Source of the DNA: Nelumbo lutea
Lineage: Eukaryota > Streptophyta > Magnoliopsida > Proteales > Nelumbonaceae
Length of the DNA: 64,000 nucleotides
Direction of reading: 5' to 3'
NCBI GenBank assembly: GCA_022828595.1
Contig: JAKGHH010000002.1
Span: 69,288,383-69,352,382, forward strand
This document shows positions 48,223 to 60,179 of this stretch, piece by piece. The position numbers were made by a program, and so were the translations under genes. Position 1 is the first letter of the stretch; every line of letters starts with the position of its first letter. The notes under the pieces were generated by a model. That model ran no database searches. It was not told the origin of the DNA and was given only the letters and a program-made list of their open reading frames with translations.

Positions 48223-49190
48223 CATAAGTACATAACCCCATTCCAAAGTTTTATCTATTCGTTCACACTATTATAAAGCGGATATTTGCCTTGTTCTAGT
48301 GGAAGTCATAAAAGCTTAATTTGATTAAATATTGTTAACTTATATTTGGCCTTAATCGTTTACGGTTTTACAAGTTACCTAGGTAACATATATTTGAATC
48401 AATTCACTTACCCATGTTATTTTAATTTACATGATTCCTAGGTAAGTAATAAAATGAATTTTTACCCACACAAAGTAAGTATAAAAATGGACAAAATGAT
48501 CATATTATGTTTATAAAGTTTCTCCTTTCTCCCAAGTAGAAAAGTTAATTACCCACCTAAGAGATGGGTAAATTTTACTTTGGAAAATAAAGGTGATTTT
48601 ACCATATAACCCACTCTAATTTAATTTTAACAAAATGTGTACAAAGTACCCAATTTTGAAAAAATTCATCATAGACGAAGGGTCAAAAATAAGTACAATT
48701 TCTAAAATTTGAAACTTTGATATCGTATACATAACACTTTCATTTGTGATCCTTCTATTTCCAATTAATTTTGATATTTCACGATTAAGAGAAAAAAAAA
48801 TAGTGGTTGAGGGGTTGAGGTTTGACTTTTAAAGAAAATACACACACGCATGGTTGCATTCCCCCTATTATTTGATTTGATTATGTTTGGAATTCTTTAG
48901 GTTGAGATGCCTGTGGATTCTCAAGCTGAACGTGAGCCATCCTCTAATAGCGTCCAATTGAGTTGGTAATTAGTAATTAGATTGCAAACTTACATTAAAA
49001 AAAGAAGAAGATGATAACTTAACCGAACTAGCGATTGACCTTTCAAGTTTCAACCTGATGTTTGATATTGAATTAGGATATTAACAGTTAATGAAAATGT
49101 TAAATTGACCAGAGTTTCCATGTTCTACAGTCATTTCATGGAAAATCCAGGGAAGAATTGAAAAACTATTACAAAATTTAATAACAATTA
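48223..49190. other. Intergenic DNA and 3' flank of the cohesin acetyltransferase gene
   Basis: A diverged copy of the 'ttacctaggtaac ... ttacccacctaagagatgggta' MITE family lies at about 48350-48610. The last part before 49191 would hold the 3' UTR of the minus-strand gene. Confidence 0.45.
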
Positions 49191-51986
49191 TTAAATCAAA
49201 CTACCAGACTTGTAGACTAAAAAGGATTCACGGTCACTGTAACTGGATGCCAATGCCTTTCCAGCAGCAGTTGGCTGAGAGAATGCCAACTGAAATGGTT
49301 CCATGACAAAACCCATGCAGAAGCTCTTCCTACATAGAACAGAAATGAAACATTGATTAAATAAAAAAAGTAGGTAAAGATTCCAACTCCTGGAATTACT
49401 TTCAAAATCTATAGAAATGATTTTCCAAAAGAATTAAAGGGCCATTACCCAGTGTTTGCCCCAGTAATCTGGGGTCTTGGGACAGATGGACTGGATAGAA
49501 ACCTAACCTTCAACACTTTCTTGCACGAAGTGTTTATTCTCAGACTTGAAATCATGTTCTCATGCTTGTTGGCCCAAGATGTTACCTTTAAACCAAGTAG
49601 TGGTCCCTAATTCCTATAGGAATTCTTACAGGAAAAAAAAATATTAAGGATAATTGATCTTCAAAATCCAAAATAGCCAAGAAAATGGAGATGATAGGTT
49701 GATATATTTTCCAAAAGCCAGCTCAAAGAATAAAGTACAAAGCATCTAGTGATAGTGACTCTGCTCATCATAGTTGAGAGCCTTTCTCACCACATGACCA
49801 AGCCGAAAGGTAGAAAGCTTATGTTATCACTTCAAGAGGGCATAGGTGGGTGTTATTTATTTATTTATTTTTAATGAAAATCATAAATGGATGTTGATCC
49901 ATCTTTTTTAAGTCTTTTTCTCCTTTAGTCAACAATTGAAGGGCATATCATCAGTTCATTCAGGTTCATCCAGATCAACTGCCTCTAACTGAACTGGATG
50001 GCCAATCCAGGTCCAACTTCTTCCTAGAAATGGCAGTTATTTAGTTCTGCTTTTGTGCTGGGACCGAACAGTTGAACTAAAACCAAACCTATGAAATATT
50101 GAAACACAACCAGGAAAGAGATGGAAAAATAGAGATGATCACAGGTTAGAATAGCAGGCAGTCAACCTACCTTGCAGCATCCAGTAATTGAGTAGCAATA
50201 CGTTTTCTTCTGTTAGATGGTGTAACCCAAACTGCTCTAATACCACAGAGAGCAGGTACAGCTTCCTTTTCACAAAACATTGCTCCATTTATTTCCCCCT
50301 CAGTCCTTCCAGGACTATTAACACAGGGGACTCTTTTTGTATATTCCCTCTGAAAATTAACATCTCCAAATTGAAGTATGGGATTTTTTGATTTAGACTT
50401 CTCAGCATTGTTACCACCCGATCTTTTTAGAGCCACTGAATCTGAGAGAACTATGTAGGCCTTTTTTATTGGTTCTGCAACTAGGCAACCAGCAATCCTC
50501 TGAGAGAGAATATACAGATAAACCTGCAAAAATGATATCCCAGAAATTACATAAAGTCATTATGTGTTAACATGGTCGGAAAGTAGGAGAGTCCTGTAAG
50601 AGAACAGAATTTAATGTATACCTTGCAAAATTTATGAATAAGCCAGCCATCTGTGAATCCAAGTTCCACTTCCATCATCTTCACTACTTCCTGAACCTGT
50701 AAAGAGGAGAGATAGCAATCAAGTTCCCAACTTTGATTGGATTTTGTTTTCTTAACTGTATTTCTAGGAGAAGCACAGAGAAAAGCTGGTGTAAACATCA
50801 AGCACCAGAAGATATGGATGAGGAAGTAGAACCTTGTTTCTTTGAGCAGGTGGGTCACCATCTAACACCATAATGATGCGGGCCCCATCAACAGAAGGCA
50901 CTGGAATGACTCTTTCATTGCGCCAGCCCTATTAATTGGATGAAATATGATAAGATAGAGTAGGTAGAAGGCACAAGAGGACATACAAATTGAATACAAC
51001 CAGACACAAATCTTCAAGTACCTTGGACTGGAGTCCCTGAGTATAATTCCTGTGAAATTCCTTGTGAACTTTCTCATCTCCTTCGTCGCCACGAGCATAT
51101 TTTAGCCCACATACAGAGCAAGTATGGAGAAGGAAGTCAGACTGTCCAAACTCCAAATGAAACTGAGCATAACTTCTCTTCTTGTTTAGGAGTCTATCTG
51201 AGCCAGGGGCTGGTTCTACAGGACAATCAGTTGGATTTAAATCAACTGAGGCCTCCACAATCATTGGCTGTTTGCATTCATCATTGCTGCAGAAGACCAG
51301 AAAATGGGATCAAAATACTGTTAGGAATGTAGGATTTTTTCCCATGACAAAAGAAAATTAGACCTTGTTATTTTAGTAAGCAAGAATGCAGTAAAAATTT
51401 GGAAAAGTGCTCCAGAAGATGAGTTTTAGATGAAAGGAGAGAGCACCTAAATATGTTTCTCTAAATCAAACTCTAATGTGCTTAAGAAGAGGCAGAACAA
51501 ACAAAATCTTCTAGTTTCCTAATTAATCATCCAGCACAGGAAACAAAGTATCTACTCAATAAAGAGTGCAATAATATAAAAAAGATAAGGAGATAATTAA
51601 AATCTGAACGGCTAAATTTAGAATTTCTATTTCCAGTAACTGTGTCTCACTGATTGGAACCGCCTAAAAGGAGAGCCCAAAATCTGATTTCTTTTTTTTT
51701 TTCTCAAAACAATAAACCAAATTTTAGTAATTGACAATGGGTCTGAAAGCAACCGCTATTAGTAGACAAAACGCCAAATCTTGAAATAAGAAATCAATTC
51801 CATGAAAAAGAATCAATACCAGTAGTAATCCGTCTTCGGAGTTCGACGCCTATATGTAACTAGAATTTCCGAGATGGGCTTTTCGGAGGGCAATGCATCT
51901 TCACCTTCAGTTTGATCGAAAAATTGAGGTGGATCAGGGGTTTTGGGTGCAGCAGGCTTGAAGAAGGCACTAATCTTGGCTTGCAT
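49191..51986 (-). CDS. CTF7: Cohesin acetyltransferase CTF7/ECO1 (ESCO family), 364 residues
   Basis: Six minus-strand exons: 51986-51820, 51286-51022, 50928-50833, 50696-50622, 50523-50171 and 49329-49191, totalling 1095 bases, all introns GT-AG. The N-terminus [11 protein letters not shown] is a PCNA-interacting (QxxIxxFF) box. A C2H2 zinc finger has C112, C115, H130 and H134 ([13 protein letters not shown]...). The acetyltransferase part includes [14 protein letters not shown], then [10 protein letters not shown] and [14 protein letters not shown] (about 294-319, acetyl-CoA-binding region), and ends [14 protein letters not shown]...FLVYK. The family acetylates the cohesin subunit SMC3 during S phase to establish sister-chromatid cohesion in the nucleus. 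Length is close to the Arabidopsis protein. Every exon join keeps frame and no residue looks disrupted, so it is probably functional. Confidence 0.95.
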
Positions 51987-52181
51987 TCTATTCCTTGAGC
52001 AATTCGGTTTTCTTGAGCTCGAGGTATTGTGGAGTAATGTACCACCAATTTATAATTTCCACCGAGTCGAGCTAGCTTGACCAAAGGGATGACGATGGAA
52101 ACATGAACTCCCGTAAAATCTTTCAGTTCATAGAGAAACCGCAACGAACAACCAAAGTAACATACTAATTTATTACAAATA

Positions 52182-52195
52182 TCTATCTATATAAG
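52182..52195 (-). promoter_or_regulatory. Possible TATA-like element of the CTF7 gene
   Basis: On the minus strand the sequence TCTTATATAGATAG lies about 200 bp upstream of the ATG. It is only TATA-like; many genes of this type lack a TATA box, so this is tentative. Confidence 0.3.
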
Positions 52196-52401
52196 AAAGA
52201 GTGGGAATAAGGAGGACATGAACATCTGAAACAGAGGCTTTAGTGATTCTGGAGAAACAAATAGAAATCGAAATTAAGAGATTGGGGATTCCTTTTGACT
52301 TTGTATTATAGAAACAACAGCAAGAAGATTGAAAATAACGATATAAGACAGATCTATAGCATAACAGTAGAGATGGAGCTTACGGAAAGAACAGCTAGAG
52401 C

Positions 52402-52450
52402 TAGGGTTTCGGTCGCGAAAATAAATTGTTTAATGGGAATTGGCGGGAAA
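52402..52450 (-). promoter_or_regulatory. E2F site and telo-box upstream of CTF7
   Basis: On the minus strand 52450-52440 reads TTTCCCGCCAA, a full match to the E2F consensus (TTTCCCGC). A telo-box (AAACCCTA) lies at 52409-52402, about 30 bp closer to the gene. Both lie 415-465 bp upstream of the ATG. E2F sites drive S-phase genes and telo-boxes are common near genes active in dividing cells, which fits a gene needed during DNA replication. Confidence 0.6.
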
Positions 52451-53367
52451 TTTGCATCCAGACGAAAATATTCGAATAATCGAGTTCGAGCAATACTTCG
52501 GCTTGGTACAAGTTTGGCTGAACCGGGACCGGATTCAGGAATCACAAAAGCGTCCTCACACCGTGTTCACAGCCTTTTGCAGCCGTGCCAGCACGTGGCA
52601 TGGTCCGATACGGCTCAGCCCGTTATATATATATATATGTATATCACATTTTATTTTCAATTTTATTATACTATTTTTATTTCAATTGTAATTTTTTAAT
52701 TCATTTCATTCTATTATATATAAACAACTGTATACATCAAAATTAAAAAAAAATTAAGTTTTTTTCATATTTTTGTTTCTTTTTTTTAATTTATTTTAAA
52801 TATTTCATTATTTTTTAATTTTTTTAAATATACCTCTCATGACTTGGCCTAGTCCGCATAATGGCTTGGGCCCACTTGGGCCCATACTATGCTAGACCTT
52901 TGAAATATCCCATAGGTAGCAAGCATGGTCCGACCTAGCCCACCAAAGCACAGGCCACTTGCGAGTCGTGCCATGCATGATTTTAAAAAATAACTCGGAA
53001 ATGGAACCGTTTTGGCCACTAGTTTTTTGAACGATGGTTTAATTGTCTGGTTCAAATGAACGGTCCGTTCTAAAAAAATTTTAAAAATAAAAAAAAATGA
53101 AATTTTAAAATAAATTAATAAAATTAATAAGAATTTAAAAAATATTAAAATTTTATTTTATATGAATTTTAATATATATAATTATTTATATATGAAATAA
53201 TAAAATAAAATTAAAAAATACAATAAAATTAGAACAAAATAATATAATAAATTGAATATACATACATACATACATATATATATACACACAAACACACTTT
53301 ATAGCTTTAATTCCTACTTGCAGTACACCATTATTACAAATTGATTCTTCTCTTAGTGGCAACTTGG
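52451..53367. other. Unassigned AT-rich intergenic DNA
   Basis: A G/C-richer patch near 52530-52625 and one near 52845-52975 (repeated 'gcctagtccgc', 'tggtccgacctagcccacc') look like hAT MITE subterminal sequence. The rest is A/T runs. Confidence 0.4.
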
Positions 53368-54223
53368 GAAGTTCAGGAGTGCAAATACAAATATGTACAA
53401 TGCAAAACCTTATATTTTGTGTTTCTAAACCTTACTTTGTATTATACATATTTGCATTTGTACTCTTTCCAAACTAAGCGAAAGGGTAAATTAAGGTTCA
53501 AAATATCAAGGCTCAGTTTATTTTTTGTTAAGTTACTTACCCAGGTAAGTATTATTTTGGAAACATTTACTTGGGTAAGTGTATGTACCCATGTTCTTTT
53601 ATTTCTTAGGGCTCAGTTTGAAAAGAGTACAGATGCAAATATGTATAGTGCAAATGCATACAAAATATAAGGTTTTGTATTTTACATATTTGCATTTTTA
53701 CTCCTTCCAAACTGAGCCTAGGTAAATAATATAATGACCATTTTAACCATAAAAAAATCCATTATTAAAAGGGGCATTTTTGTCTCATCCAAGTGTTGGT
53801 AACTTTCACCTAGATGGGTACTAGGAAAATAAACCTTCCTTAGTCCTCAAATAAATATAGAAAAAAAAAACATGGGTTTCTTTGTCAAACTTCTCCCCTC
53901 TCAAAATCCCAAAAAAGAATTCTCCCCAAAAGGCACCATGAGTATTGTGTGTGTCAATTGCTCTATATTCCCTTTTCCTTAAATGCTCGGTTTAAAAAGA
54001 GTACAAATGCAAATATGCAGAGTGCAAAACTTAATATTTTGTATTATTTTATATGCATTTATACCGTAAATATTTATATTCGTATTCTTTCCAAACTGAG
54101 TCTAATGGCCTAATTTAATAATAATACAAATACAAATATGTACACTGCAAATACAATTTTATAATACAATATATAAGGTTTTGCACTGCATATATTTGTA
54201 TTTGTGCTCTTTCCAAACTGAGC
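53368..54223. mobile_element. Cluster of four related short MITEs
   Basis: Copies lie at about 53368-53478, 53609-53718, 53985-54102 and 54104-54223. Each is a 110-120-bp inverted repeat with GGGCTCAGTTTG-type outer ends, 'gagtacaaatgcaaatatg' arms and a central 'aatataaggttttg' in one or the other orientation. The copy at 53609-53718 lies inside a larger MITE of the 'ttacccaggtaag' family (about 53513-53835). The last two copies are almost head to tail. Confidence 0.7.
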
Positions 54224-55255
54224 ATAATTGTTTGTATGTTAGGATGGATGTTAACAGCTCAAAGCCACAAACTGTTAATATCTCAAATCTCATTCTTTTT
54301 CATGTTAGAAACTTTCGAAACCGATATATAGACCTGCAATTTGGGCCCAACCCGAATTTTTGCACAAATTAGGCCTATATACTTTCTGGCTGCGGGCTGG
54401 GGCTGGGCTAAAAACCTCACCCCTCACTGAAATTGGGGTTGGGCGTGGGCTTGGGCGTGGGCTTGGGTTATGCCCTTGGGTAGAAGTCTAGCTCAACCCA
54501 ACCCGAACACATTTGAACGAAAGCATACATATATGAATTATATTTATATAAAAATGCCTTTTATTACACATGTACACATACAATCTTAAATTGCTATGAA
54601 GCTCAATATGGTTATATAAAAGTGGGGTTTGACTGTACTAAAAGAACTTGTAACTAATCAACCAGTATAAAACCAATCAGACCGTATTTGTAACTACTCA
54701 TTTTGCACTCTCATGCATGTGTACTAATTTGATTGAAATTGAACCGCAAACAAATGAAGCCTAAAATATAAAAATATATTGATATTTTAATTATCTAATA
54801 CCATAATGCTTGGAAAATTTCAAACTTTGTTATAACATTGAAATGGAAGGTAGGGTGATATGGCTAGAGGCTAAGAGATAGAAAATGTGGCAAAATGAGG
54901 GGCATGGGTAGGGTAAATTTGGCAAAATGTATAAGGGGACTTTGGTCGAGGATGAGCTTCTGGCATCAATGAGGGACAAAGGTCCTCTCAAGCTCCATTT
55001 CTTCTTCAAACTAGTTTCAAGTCTCAATCTCATAACCTCTTCTCTCTCAACAAATCCTTACATACCCATGCACCAAATTCAGCCACATAACAAGCAAAAT
55101 TCAAGAAACACAAAGAAACAATAATAATAACCAAATGAAAGCACCTATAGGCTATAGGCCTACAAACAGTCACCCATTTGGAAATCACAACAAATGGATG
55201 GTGTTATTTTTTCCTTAAACTTTTTCTTTATTTGCATAGGTTAATTTTTATAATT

Positions 55256-55329
55256 GCTTTCATAGCTTAGTTGGTTAGAACACCTGTTTAGTAAGCGGGA
55301 GGATTTGAGTTTGAATTTCAATGAAAGCA
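55256..55329 (+). pseudogene. tRNA-Thr(AGT)-like copy, decayed
   Basis: GCTTTCA pairs perfectly with TGAAAGC as acceptor stem. The anticodon loop TTAGTAA gives anticodon AGT (threonine) on a stem CCTGT/GCGGG held mainly by G-T pairs. The D stem GCTT/GAAC has a mismatch, and the T loop is TTTGAAT instead of TTCGANT, weakening the internal B box. Changes from the plant tRNA-Thr consensus are mostly C to T or G to A. I judge it a pseudogene, though folding is still possible. Confidence 0.65.
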
Positions 55330-55818
55330 ATTATTTTATATATGTTGTTTTTTGCTAAATTGTTTAACTTATTGTTTGGTCAAGAATATGATTAAATACT
55401 AAACTATCTTTTTGATGAATACAGAAAAGTAATGGTTTCAAAATACCAAAAAATATTTTATGATATCTGAATCTACTTGATATAAGCCAAAACTAAAATA
55501 AATAAAAAATCTTATTCCATTGCTGAGATTTAAACTTGGGTCGCTTGAGTAAAAGTTAGGTATCCTAACCGCACTAACAACAATGGATTGATGAAGACAT
55601 TACTGAAATTTTCATGTAATAATTATCAATTCCAAATACTAATATATAATTAATTTTATTTAATAATAAATGAATATTAAAATATTAAAATTTGATTATT
55701 CAATAATTATTAATATGAATAAATTAATTTTCAAACATTTATGTATTTTATGAATAATTAATTACTAAAATATCAAAATAAATTGATGCTTTAATTATTT
55801 TAATGATCCTATACATTT

Positions 55819-56542
55819 TAGGGTTGTTCATAAGAAGACCCAAACCGACCAACCAGGACTGACCCAACCCAAGTCGGCCGGGTTTTCTTTAGCACTGTTC
55901 GGTTTCGGGTTGTAAAAAATCATAAACCGATGGTTTGGGTCTCTATCCTAGTTAGTAGTTACAACCTACTTAGTTCCTACTTAACTAAGTTGTCTCTATC
56001 CTAGTTACAACCTAACTTAATTTCTAGTCTTCTAGTTAGGAATGACATTAATGGCAAGTATTGTAAGACAACTAGACAATGAATTTTTTTGGAAAAGTTT
56101 AAAGAAAATAATCAAAGGATCCTAGTTCCTATGATTTTTTACACCAAATAGGCAACCAATTACAATTAGAATTAGGTGTCCTTTTTTACTTAGATTAGAA
56201 GGTTTCTTGAAATATACAAATTTCAGTCTTCTTTCTCTAATACAGTTTGACTTTCTATTTTCTTGATAACTTCTATTCTAACTTGGTCCGCCCCCTTTAG
56301 CCCCTCAACTCAAGCACAATTTCTAATACAATTTGACTCTCAAGAATAAAAAATTTGAAATTTCAGTTTATTACCATGGTTGAACTTAGAGCCGAAACCG
56401 ACTCAACCCGACTCAAACCGACCAGGTCAGTTTTGCTTAACACAAGGTCGGTTTCGATTTCAATTTTAGGTAAACCCGACCAGGTCGGGTCGGTTAGAAA
56501 AATCTCAGCAAACCAACCCAACCCGACCCGTGAACAGCCCTA
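55819..56542. mobile_element. hAT non-autonomous element, exact 8-bp duplication
   Basis: The left end TAGGGTTGTTCATAAG pairs with the right end CGTGAACAGCCCTA. The duplication atacattt is exact (55811-55818, 56543-56550). It is a shorter relative, in the opposite orientation, of the element at 41344: they share 'ctatcctagttacaacctaa', 'cttaactaagttgtctc' and the cgggttgggtc / gacccaaccc subterminal sequence. It sits at the boundary of the first and second tandem units. Confidence 0.85.
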
Positions 56543-57401
56543 ATACATTTAATGTTTTGCTAAGTTTTTAACTTTGTTATGACATTGAAATGTGAGGCAG
56601 GGTGACATGGCTAGAGGCTATGAGCCAAATGATGTGACAAAATGAGGGGCCTAGGTAGGGTGAAGGTAAACCCATATTGAACTAGGCTTGTTGTGCTTAT
56701 TTTTCATTATTTTTAAATTCAATCTAAATAGAATTTAAATTTTATTAAATTTTAATTTATTTAGTAAATTTTTATCGATACATAATTTACGTTATGATAT
56801 TATACTAAGTTTACTATTGTTTAAAATTTTTAATCTTGTTAGAATTTTTTTATTATAAATTAAGTATAATATTACTATAATATTATGTATAATTATACTA
56901 ATTTTTTAGTTATTAAATATCATTACTTTTATTATTTGTCTTATTGCATTATTTATTTCATTCTTATTAGTCTTTTAGATATTTTTTACTCATCTTATTA
57001 GTATTTAAAATAGAGAAAGAAAGATAGGGGATTGGGAAAGAGGTGTTAGAATTAGGCTGTTTATTGTTAGATAGGTTTGGATATGTTTTACGGGGAAGTT
57101 TTAGGTGGAGGTGATAGTTTAGGAAAACTTTTAGGAGAGGAGATGATTTAGTTAATTGGGAGAGAGAGAGAGAGAGATTTTAGGAATAAGACAAGAGGAA
57201 AAGGAGAGTCTCTAATTGGTTGTTTAAAAAATATGGAATAAAAATAAAAATGAGAAAAAAGAAAGACTTTCCTGTTTTATATATTATCGACAGGCTACAG
57301 GCCTACAAGTAGTCAGCTATTCGCAGATTGAAACTAATGGATGTAGTGTTTTTTCTTAACCCTTTTTAATTTGCTTATATTGATTTTTATGGTTTCTTTT
57401 A

Positions 57402-57468
57402 TAGCTCAGTTAGTTAGAGCACCCGTTTATTAAGCGATAGCTCTTTAGCTTGAATCTTAATGAAAGCA
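57402..57468 (+). pseudogene. Second tRNA-Thr-like copy, strongly decayed
   Basis: It is aligned with the copy at 55256 and shares 'tatagctcagttagttagagcacccgttta' blocks and the end 'atgaaagca'. The A box (TAGCTCAGTTAG) is better kept here, but the acceptor stem no longer pairs, the anticodon position reads ATT, and the T arm is broken. It is not a functional tRNA. Confidence 0.65.
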
Positions 57469-57660
57469 ATTGTTTTATATGTGGTTTTTTGCTAAACTAT
57501 TTAACTTATTGCTTAGTCAAGAAAATAATGAAATACTAAACTTTTTTTGTGAATACTGAATAATAATGTTTTTAATATAAAAAAAAATAGTAATGATAGT
57601 TAAATAATAAAATATTTTAAGATATGAGAATATACTCAATTTAAGCATAAATAAAATAAA

Positions 57661-57823
57661 GGGTAAATTACAAAGACCCCCCTATATTATGGGGTCTGTG
57701 ACAAAGATCCCCTGTACTTTGTTTTACGACAAAGACCCCCCTGTACTGTGACCATGAGACAAAGACCCCCCTTGACCGTTAACTCAGATGATGGAATGCG
57801 TTAAATTACCAAAATACCCACTA

Positions 57824-57890
<67 letters not shown>

Positions 57891-59180
57891 CCCTTTTTCT
57901 CTTAAAACCTATTTAACCTATTGTTTCCCTTTCTTCTCTTCTTTTCCCCTCCCTCACCGTCCTCTCTTACCTTTCAATTCCAGCAATAAAATAACACCCA
58001 AAAGAAGTATCTCTGATGAAGAGGTAAAATGATAACTTTGGCGAGAAATCTCTACTGAAAGAGTGGAAGGAAACACGCCACCTCTTTAGGAAAGCAGAAG
58101 GTCCTATTGAAAGAAATAAGAAAAGGAAATGCATTCCGCTTCATCGAATCTTTCAAGGGAGACCCAACAAAGAAGTTAAGTTAAGTTGCAGAGTTCCAAC
58201 TTAAAGAAAAGAACTTTCCAAAGCCCTATATGCAGTTTTTTCACCACTTGGTGTTCCTTACTGAATGTTTTCCGGTGTAATCGAATCTCACAGCAACCTC
58301 TAAAGTCTAAAACAACCACGATCTAATTAAAAGAGAGCTCACTGCCTTTTTTTAGGAATTGTTTACCTGGTAGTGAAGCAATCCCAGTACAAGCCGACGA
58401 ATCCTCGTAGAACACAGTCCTTACAGAACCCCCTAAAAGCATCCACCTCGTGACCAAGGCCTATCATTTCGTTTGAATCTCCTTCGACTTCACACATTTG
58501 AAGGTCGAAGGCAGTCGTCCGTGTCCACACACACACACAAGGAGGCTTCACACCTGGAGGCTGAAGCTTCACTGCCGATCAAAGAACAGAAGAAATTTAA
58601 AGAAACCTCCACAACATTTCATCTTTCACCGATGTTTGTCGATCACGAAAATTTACAAAACAAAGCTAAGATGATGAGGTCTATGCCACATTGAGTTTCG
58701 TTCTTATATGTTTCTTCATATCTAAAGAAAAACTTTTTATCTTCTACTCTCCTCCTCTTCCCCTGGATTCTCAACTTTGGCACGACTGCGCTAGAGGAAT
58801 GGTGCAGATGCCATCGGTCAACTCCATCTTTTCACTAGCAGCTTGTCACCGAAGAAGCGTCGTCATGAGAGATGACGCAGTCGACACTCACAACAAAATT
58901 ATCCACTTGGTTCAGATCATTTACCTAGAAGGAACGGAAAATAGAGGAAATTGTGAAGAATAAAGGCGAGGAGAGCAAAGGGGAAGGGGAAGAAGAGAGA
59001 TTGGGAGAGAGATAGAGGGGGAGAACTTTGAAAGTCCGCAGCCACTACAACAATTACCGCCGTCATAGTACAGGGGGTCTTTGTCTCACGGTCATAGTAC
59101 AGGGGGTCTTTGTCCCAAAAAAAGGTACAGGGGGTCTTTGTCACAGACCCATTGTACAGGGAGATCTTTGTAATTTACCC
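57661..59180. mobile_element. Mutator-like element (Pack-MULE type), 1.5 kb
   Basis: Both ends are long inverted repeats of about 110 bp: GGGTAAATTACAAAGA at the left and TCTTTGTAATTTACCC at the right, each followed inward by three spaced 'caaagacccccctgtac' boxes. The 9-bp duplication taaaataaa is exact (57652-57660, 59181-59189). An (AT)n microsatellite lies at 57828-57887. It encodes no transposase but carries a fragment of a host gene at 58763-58828. Confidence 0.9.
58763..58828 (+). pseudogene. Captured auxin response factor (ARF) N-terminal fragment
   Basis: The frame reads LDSQLWHDCARGMVQMP then SVNSI. Plant ARF10/16-type proteins have LDPQLWHACAGGMVQMP and a similar continuation at the start of the B3 DNA-binding region, so about 17 of 20 positions agree. 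Similarity ends at SVNSI; the sequence after that is not ARF-like. ARFs bind auxin-response elements, but this piece has no complete domain. It lies inside the Mutator-like element within an open frame of 90 codons (58691-58963). Confidence 0.75.
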
Positions 59181-59403
59181 TAAAATAAATAAAAAAACTT
59201 ATTCTATTGTTGGGATTTGAACTCGGGTTGCAAGGGTAAAAAGTAAATATCCTAACCAGACTAGACGATAATGGACTGATGAATACAAATGTAATTATTA
59301 TCAATTTCGGATAAACTAGAGGCAAAGAAATAAATCATGTGCCCTGTCTTTGCTCAACAAATTCTTATCTTTCTTTAATTTTCTTCAAGGGTTGTTTACA
59401 AAG

Positions 59404-59815
59404 ATGACTGTGAAAGTGTTGGATGACGCAACCATTTAGAATTTCATGGAGGAAGAGCAAGCCTTTGAAGGATCTGTCCACAACCATTTCGGTCAACTCG
59501 ACACCAACAAGGATGACTGCTTCTCCTACACTGAATTGATGAAGGAGGTTCAGAGCCTAAGGGTATTCGAGACCCACTTCAGCATGGATGTCAAGATGAA
59601 CACCAGTGAGCCTGCACTTACTTATAGCTCCCTCTTCCATCAATTCAATCATGATTCCAATGGGTCATTGGACTTGAAAGAGTTCATAGTGGAGATTAGA
59701 AATGATGCTCATCATGGCCAATGGTTTAGGATTCTTGCATGTCCAGATGGTTTTAGAAGAGGGCAGCTTCTTGAAAAAGCAGTCGAATGAGAATCAACCA
59801 AAGGCATCTGCTTAA
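59404..59815 (+). pseudogene. EF-hand calcium-binding protein gene, broken
   Basis: Translation from ATG at 59404 gives MTVKVLDDATI and then TAG at 59437. The frame continues from 59446 as MEEEQAFEGSVHNHFGQL with two EF-hand loops, DTNKDDCFSYTE (loop positions 1, 3, 5 and 12 kept) and NHDSNGSLDLKE. Near 59700 the frame shifts: the expected C-terminus MANGLGF..VQMVLEEGSF is read one base later (from 59705) and ends at TAA 59813-59815. Small plant EF-hand proteins of about 130 residues start V..LDG.TI..F and end similarly. One stop plus one frameshift make it a pseudogene; a shortened protein from 59446 to 59790 remains possible. An AATAAA lies about 110 bp downstream. Confidence 0.85.
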
Positions 59816-60179
59816 TTAATTCTCTACTAGCATCTTCTTCAAGGCAGGGTATTTCGTGCATATATTTGCTCCCATTTTCAATTTCCCAACTAGTATTATT
59901 AGCAATCGTTTATGTACTATAAATTGAATAAAAACTATAAAAAGTATTGAATCACCATTTGTTTAGTGTTTTAGAACCGGGTATGACAATTCAAATTTTG
60001 TAATGGGTTGCTATAGTTTGATATTTCAATTGTTCCAACTCCTAGTATGAGGCGTGTCTACTAGCTAGTGTCACAAATTTGTAGAACCTAACCATTATGG
60101 ACAATGTTTTATTTTGAAGAGTATTTTTGACATTTTCAAAAGTTTTAAGTTATATATGATGTCACACATCATATACATA

